From: Bacillus andreraoultii
GTDB taxonomy: Bacteria > Bacillota > Bacilli > Bacillales > Caldibacillaceae
DNA: 34,617 nt
Assembly: GCF_001244735.1 (NCBI RefSeq)
Contig: NZ_LN868936.1
Location: 377,562-412,178, forward strand
Direction of reading: 5' to 3'
The notes below the pieces were generated by a model. That model ran no database searches. It was not told where the DNA came from and saw nothing but the letters and a program-made list of their open reading frames with translations. Within the stretch, counting starts at the first letter, position 1. Every line of letters starts with the position of its first letter. The translations under genes and the position numbers were made by a program. Positions 31,600 to 34,617 of this stretch are shown here, one piece after another.

Positions 31600-31800
31600 T
31601 AACATACCCAAGGGTTATGTTTCGTTGAACCTTCCTAATATAAAATTAGTTTTTTCTTGCTCTCCAACTATTAATTAAAGCGGGCATGGAGCCTTAAAAC
31701 TTTAAACGTTAGATTTAGAGCAAGACAACGTATACCTCTGTATATGGTATAGGGCAAGGTCAGTGCCAACTACGCCTTCCTAATTAGGCGATACTTTTTT
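31600..31800 (-). ncRNA. Candidate reRNA/omegaRNA and right end of the TnpB element
   Basis: The 200 bases after tnpB are structured. On the minus strand: a CGCCT/AGGCG hairpin (31790-31773) right at the stop, GGCA/TGCC (31767-31753), a long-range 9-bp pair TCTTGCTCT with AGAGCAAGA (31725-31717 with 31673-31665), and a terminal hairpin near AACATAACCC/GGGTATGTT (31621-31601) preceded by GGTTCAACG. IS200/IS605-type elements encode the TnpB guide RNA exactly here, overlapping the right end. The exact scaffold-guide boundary is not visible. Confidence 0.5.
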
Positions 31801-33110
31801 CATTTCTTTCTAAACCACATCGGCTGTTTAAATAACACATCCACGGATTTTACTGCCAACTCAAATTTCTTTCTACAAATATTCTGTGCCCCATTAACGT
31901 CACGATGTATTTCTGAATTTGTAACATTACAAATGAATCTTCTTCCATTCACAATATGTCTTCCATCACAGAATGGGCAGTCCTGTGAAGTAAAATTTTC
32001 TGAAACAAAGTGTACTTTAATCCCGTTCAATTCACACTTATATTTAAGAATATTTTTAAATTCTCCGTAGGACCATTTAGATAGTTGTTGTCTTCTAACT
32101 TTCTTTATTCGCTTTTCCGGATCTGTTTTCGTCCCTTTTTCAATCCCTGCTGGGTCTCCAATTACTAGATCAGATACATTCTCATTAACCAAAAAGTCAA
32201 TAACCATTTTAGTAGATTTATGAATCAAATAATCTATTTGTTGTCTACACTTAGCTTTTACCTCTTGACTTGCTCTATTATACTTTTCCCACTTTCTTGA
32301 CCCCTTCTTTAATCTACTCATTTCCTTCGACAATTCTGCCAACACTTTATCACGATACTGTTTAATAGCACGGATAGCTCGTCCTGAAATTATTAACGCC
32401 TTATCTTCAGTTGCAATTGCCAAGCTATGAATTTCACCTAAATCACAACCAGCAGGTTTAAATACACTAAAAGGTTCCTTCTTCTGTACAGAAATTCCAT
32501 AATGAAACCAATAAAATCCGTTTTTATAGACAATTTCTGCATATGAAATATTTGATATATCCTTTTGTGCTAAATTAGGTATTTCAATATAGTCATTTAT
32601 TCGTTTCATTTTATTGCGTTTAAAATCCATTTCATACCTGTAATGTTTTAAAACTACTGTTTGCTCGCTGACTATCATCCCCGCTTGCTTATATGGTAAA
32701 GTGTAATATTTTTTCTCTTTCCACGGATACTTCGCTTTAGTATCTCCAGACATTTGTTTTTTTCGAGTAATCTCTCGAGCTGTATCATACTTAGCTACAA
32801 TTGCTTGTACAGTTTGAGAATGTAATTCATATTTTATTTGACTAGATACTTTTTCTAAATCAGACATTGGTATCCGATGTTTAAAGATACGATAATATTC
32901 ATTCCCGTACAAAACTATATCCGACCAAACTCTTTGACTAGTTATTTTCTCTAAATCAGACTTGGAAATCCAATTTTTAAAGATACGATAATATTCATTC
33001 CCATACAAAACTATATCCGACCAAACTTTTCCTGCCTCTAGCCGTTTTGTTTTTAATTTATTATAGAGATCAATATCATATGGAATTTTAAATTTATGTG
33101 TCAGTTTCAT
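31800..33110 (-). CDS. tnpB: Orphan TnpB (IS200/IS605 OrfB) with internal duplication
   Basis: A 436-residue RNA-guided nuclease relative. The RuvC residues are present: D223 (GCDLGEIHSLA), E371 (FVSENFTSQ) and D404 (EIHRDVNGAQN). The zinc finger should be two C-x2-C pairs: C378-x2-C381 is intact, but the second is C394-N-V-T397, so one Cys is lost. Residues 29-60 and 61-92 are a tandem repeat (VWSDIVLYGNEYYRIFK...SDLEK). ATG with a perfect AAGGAGGTG at 5 bases. No tnpA accompanies it. It may still cut guided by the RNA downstream, or be decaying. Confidence 0.92.
   Translation of the reverse strand: MKLTHKFKIPYDIDLYNKLKTKRLEAGKVWSDIVLYGNEYYRIFKNWISKSDLEKITSQRVWSDIVLYGNEYYRIFKHRIPMSDLEKVSSQIKYELHSQTVQAIVAKYDTAREITRKKQMSGDTKAKYPWKEKKYYTLPYKQAGMIVSEQTVVLKHYRYEMDFKRNKMKRINDYIEIPNLAQKDISNISYAEIVYKNGFYWFHYGISVQKKEPFSVFKPAGCDLGEIHSLAIATEDKALIISGRAIRAIKQYRDKVLAELSKEMSRLKKGSRKWEKYNRASQEVKAKCRQQIDYLIHKSTKMVIDFLVNENVSDLVIGDPAGIEKGTKTDPEKRIKKVRRQQLSKWSYGEFKNILKYKCELNGIKVHFVSENFTSQDCPFCDGRHIVNGRRFICNVTNSEIHRDVNGAQNICRKKFELAVKSVDVLFKQPMWFRKK
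32840..33031. repeat. 96-bp tandem duplication inside tnpB
   Basis: Units 32840-32935 and 32936-33031 are in frame (32 codons each). Their centre is nearly identical (TTAAAGATACGATAATATTC and the following 40 bases differ at one position), while the edges have diverged. It probably arose by slippage or unequal exchange and was followed by drift. Confidence 0.85.
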
Positions 33111-33466
33111 AAGGCACCTCCTTTTTTTACATTTTCATATAGATTTATCCGACTATTTACATTCATTCTATTCATTGTTACAATTCTCATTTCAAAGCAA
33201 TCACCTCTTTATTTATCAGTAATCCCAAAATTTTCTTTTCTTAAACATACTTTTTTATTTTTTTCTCTAATTACTGTTTAATATATTTTTTATTTGGCAA
33301 TTATATTAAGTTGAACAAAAAAATACCATTGAATATAGTCAATGGTATGGGAGTGGCTTGTATTTGGAGCCAAATTGGATAAGTAATTCAGTAGAATGGA
33401 ATATTGAGATTGGTTTGACATTAACTCTGTTTGAATCCTTCAATTTAGTGAAAATGTTATTTGGTG
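33111..33466. other. Leader region of tnpB, no gene
   Basis: About 350 bases of AT-rich DNA. ATACCATTGA (33323-33332) and TCAATGGTAT (33339-33348) form a 10-bp hairpin, a terminator-like or element-end structure. I see no clear left end of the TnpB element and no ORF. Confidence 0.45.
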
Positions 33467-33672
33467 GTTGGATAAGGGATTGACTGGATTTTTAACTTTT
33501 GAGTTAAAAAGAAAAAAACTGAACCTTTTATTGATCCAGCCTGAAATTATATTGATTTTTATTGGCAAAAAGCGATTGGATGATGATTGAAAAAAACATC
33601 CGAGACATATTGTTTCTCCACTTCTCTCTCCTCTCAGAAACAACCTAGTTCCAACAAGGAAGAACAAAGTTA
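33467..33672 (+). repeat. Diverged direct repeat, copy B
   Basis: Partner of 207-415. It keeps AAGGGATTGA, TTAACTTTT...GTTAAAAAG and TTATTGATCCAGCCTGAA, then a weaker match through AAGCGATTGGATG to AGGAAGAAC. It has lost the C-rich tracts and one half of the CTGGA/TCCAG stem found in copy A. It lies 40 bases beyond the stop of the 87-residue gene. Confidence 0.6.
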
Positions 33673-33712
33673 CCCGGGATAGGATAATATTTGGGAGACA
33701 CTGGTTTGTCAC

Positions 33713-33976
33713 CTAAAAGGACCTAATTTGTCCAGGAACTCTTGCTCGAACAATAAGATCCTCAGCAGAAACATGGGTGAAATATCTTTGACCATTTACC
33801 TCCCAAATCTTATCCACGATAATTGCATACTCATTTATGTCTTTTATTATAATAACTTGCCCCTGTTTCAATTCTTTATCTGTTTCGATTAATGTACCAC
33901 CTTCTCCATTCATACGGTACTGATAAACTTCTTCAAAGTCATCAAATATTTTATGAATTTCATGGTAAAGTAACAA
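33713..33976 (-). CDS. Hypothetical protein, 87 residues
   Basis: TTG start at 33976 with AAGGGG 8 bases upstream; the only other in-frame Met is at residue 22. Not recognised. The centre (GTLIETDKELKQGQVIIIKDINEYAIIVDKIWEVNGQRYFTHVSA) alternates strand and turn, like a small beta-barrel. It is alone in the junction zone, framed by direct repeats B and A. A plasmid maintenance role is only a guess. Confidence 0.6.
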   Translation of the reverse strand: MLLYHEIHKIFDDFEEVYQYRMNGEGGTLIETDKELKQGQVIIIKDINEYAIIVDKIWEVNGQRYFTHVSAEDLIVRARVPGQIRSF

Positions 33977-34219
33977 AAAAATCGCCCCTTATTTTTTCAT
34001 TTTCTTCATTCAAAAGAATACAATTGAATCCTTTCGTAATAAACAATCTTTCATTCATTATTAATACTATCCCTACCATTCTTACCATTTAACGGGAGTA
34101 TACACTTTTTTAACAGGAACTATCCCATTTATTTTAAATGAATCACATCGGATTTTACAAACAATCGAGTGGACTGCTTTTTCTTAACTCTTGTTTTTTC
34201 TTCTCTCCTACTATATCAA

Positions 34220-34325
34220 CCAACTAAAATCCTTTACCCTCGCCCCAACACCCACTCATCCCAACTCCCACAAGGCCTCAACCCCATTTTCTAGCCACAA
34301 GGCAATGCTAAAAAGTTCTTCCCTC
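34220..34325. repeat. Interrupted inverted repeat, left arm
   Basis: CCAACTAAAATCCTT (34220-34234) and CTAAAAAGTTCTTCCCTC (34308-34325) are exact complements of 423-437 and 396-413. The 73 bases between the blocks carry the G-quadruplex motif, compared with 9 bases in the other arm. Confidence 0.7.
34237..34285 (-). other. G-quadruplex motif
   Basis: The minus strand has G tracts at 34267-34269, 34260-34262, 34251-34253, 34243-34246 and 34237-34239, with loops of 4, 6, 4 and 3 bases. This meets the usual G3+N1-7 rule with five tracts. A sixth tract is at 34282-34285. It is unexpected in such AT-rich DNA and sits between two blocks of an inverted-repeat arm. Confidence 0.65.
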
Positions 34326-34337
34326 AAACACCCGATT

Positions 34338-34617
34338 TTCGCCTCTTTTTTCGGTTCTGGGTTGTATTGAATATTCAGTAAACATTAAAATGTTTTACCC
34401 CCAACAGAGAGAAGAATCAGGAGAAAAGACTGAATAGGCCATGAAAATTTCCCAAAAAAGCATGGAATTATATTGGATGAAAGTTGAGGTTATCTTCAGT
34501 GCTTACTCTTTATTCCTCCCTCCTCTTTCCTCCACTATCCTTATTGGACAAGGGATTGAACGGACTTCTTAACTTTTTGGTTAAAAAGAAAAAAGACTGG
34601 ACCTGTTATTGATCCAG
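34338..34617. repeat. Terminal redundancy, second copy
   Basis: Exact copy of bases 1-280. The sequence just before it (33977-34337) therefore joins directly to base 1, so features near the two window ends should be read as neighbours on a circle. Confidence 0.9.

Larger units (their letters stand above)
33977..34337. other. Gene-free junction zone
   Basis: The plus strand is pyrimidine-rich (few G) from about 34140 to 34337. It contains the left inverted-repeat arm and a G-quadruplex motif and joins base 1. No ORF is supported. Together with 1-542 it forms about 900 bases of non-coding DNA, a candidate second origin or transfer site. Confidence 0.5.

Noticed and set aside
33440-33712. 90-residue minus-strand ORF across repeat copy B
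   Set aside because: The frame is not conserved in copy A (207-415), and the product lacks any motif or ribosome site.

Overview
The window is best read as a circular, low-GC, accessory replicon (plasmid) of about 34.3 kb from a Gram-positive host in the Bacillaceae. The first 280 bases recur exactly as the last 280 (34338-34617), so the unique circle is 34,337 bp. The host assignment rests on several signs: AT-rich DNA, strong AGGAGG-type ribosome sites with frequent GTG and TTG starts, a B. subtilis-type DinR/LexA box in front of a YolD-like gene, and many intrinsic terminators. No relaxase, ParA or RepA-type initiator, rRNA, tRNA or CRISPR array was recognised.

Region 1 (about 0.5-12 kb) is dominated by a Tn7-like transposition operon on the minus strand: tyrosine recombinase, TnsA, TnsB, TnsC and a TnsD-like TniQ (10453 down to 3136), with overlapping or nearly touching genes. 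Beyond tniQ lie a DUF5677-like protein and a soluble Ser/Thr-type kinase (possible cargo). A GTPase with a DUF697-like tail is divergent from the operon. In TnsA the catalytic aspartate equivalent to E. coli Tn7 D114 is a serine (TTSF instead of TTDF). The recombinase next door keeps all its catalytic residues, and a 19-bp-arm hairpin sits in the operon leader. Together these suggest a copy-in, cointegrate-forming Tn7 relative whose tyrosine recombinase may act as resolvase. That is the main candidate for something new here. The transposon ends were not found.

Region 2 (12-21 kb) looks like the replication and maintenance block. It holds a protein with two tandem S23/Avd-type four-helix bundles, two unknown proteins, a P4-type primase-helicase whose primase half has lost its active-site motifs, and an XRE regulator. 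A 1.6-kb non-coding zone follows, carrying seven copies of ACGAGTRAAACGAGTR: three forward and four reverse, converging on an AT-rich core. Next come the C-terminal part of a BREX BrxL protein, a small XRE gene and a putative DNA-binding protein.

Region 3 (21-29.5 kb) is accessory. It has small coupled unknown genes, an AlkA-like DNA glycosylase, a zinc-ribbon mini protein, and a type II restriction-modification cluster (controller, PD-(D/E)XK endonuclease, a second nuclease-like protein, m5C methyltransferase, Myb-like protein, MazG-like protein). An excisionase-like double-HTH regulator and a LexA-controlled YolD-like gene follow.

Region 4 (29.5 kb to the junction) carries two unknown proteins and an orphan TnpB with an internal 32-residue duplication and a damaged zinc finger, followed by a probable reRNA/right end. 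A non-coding junction zone then wraps to position 540, with a diverged 200-bp direct repeat, an interrupted inverted repeat and G-quadruplex motifs.
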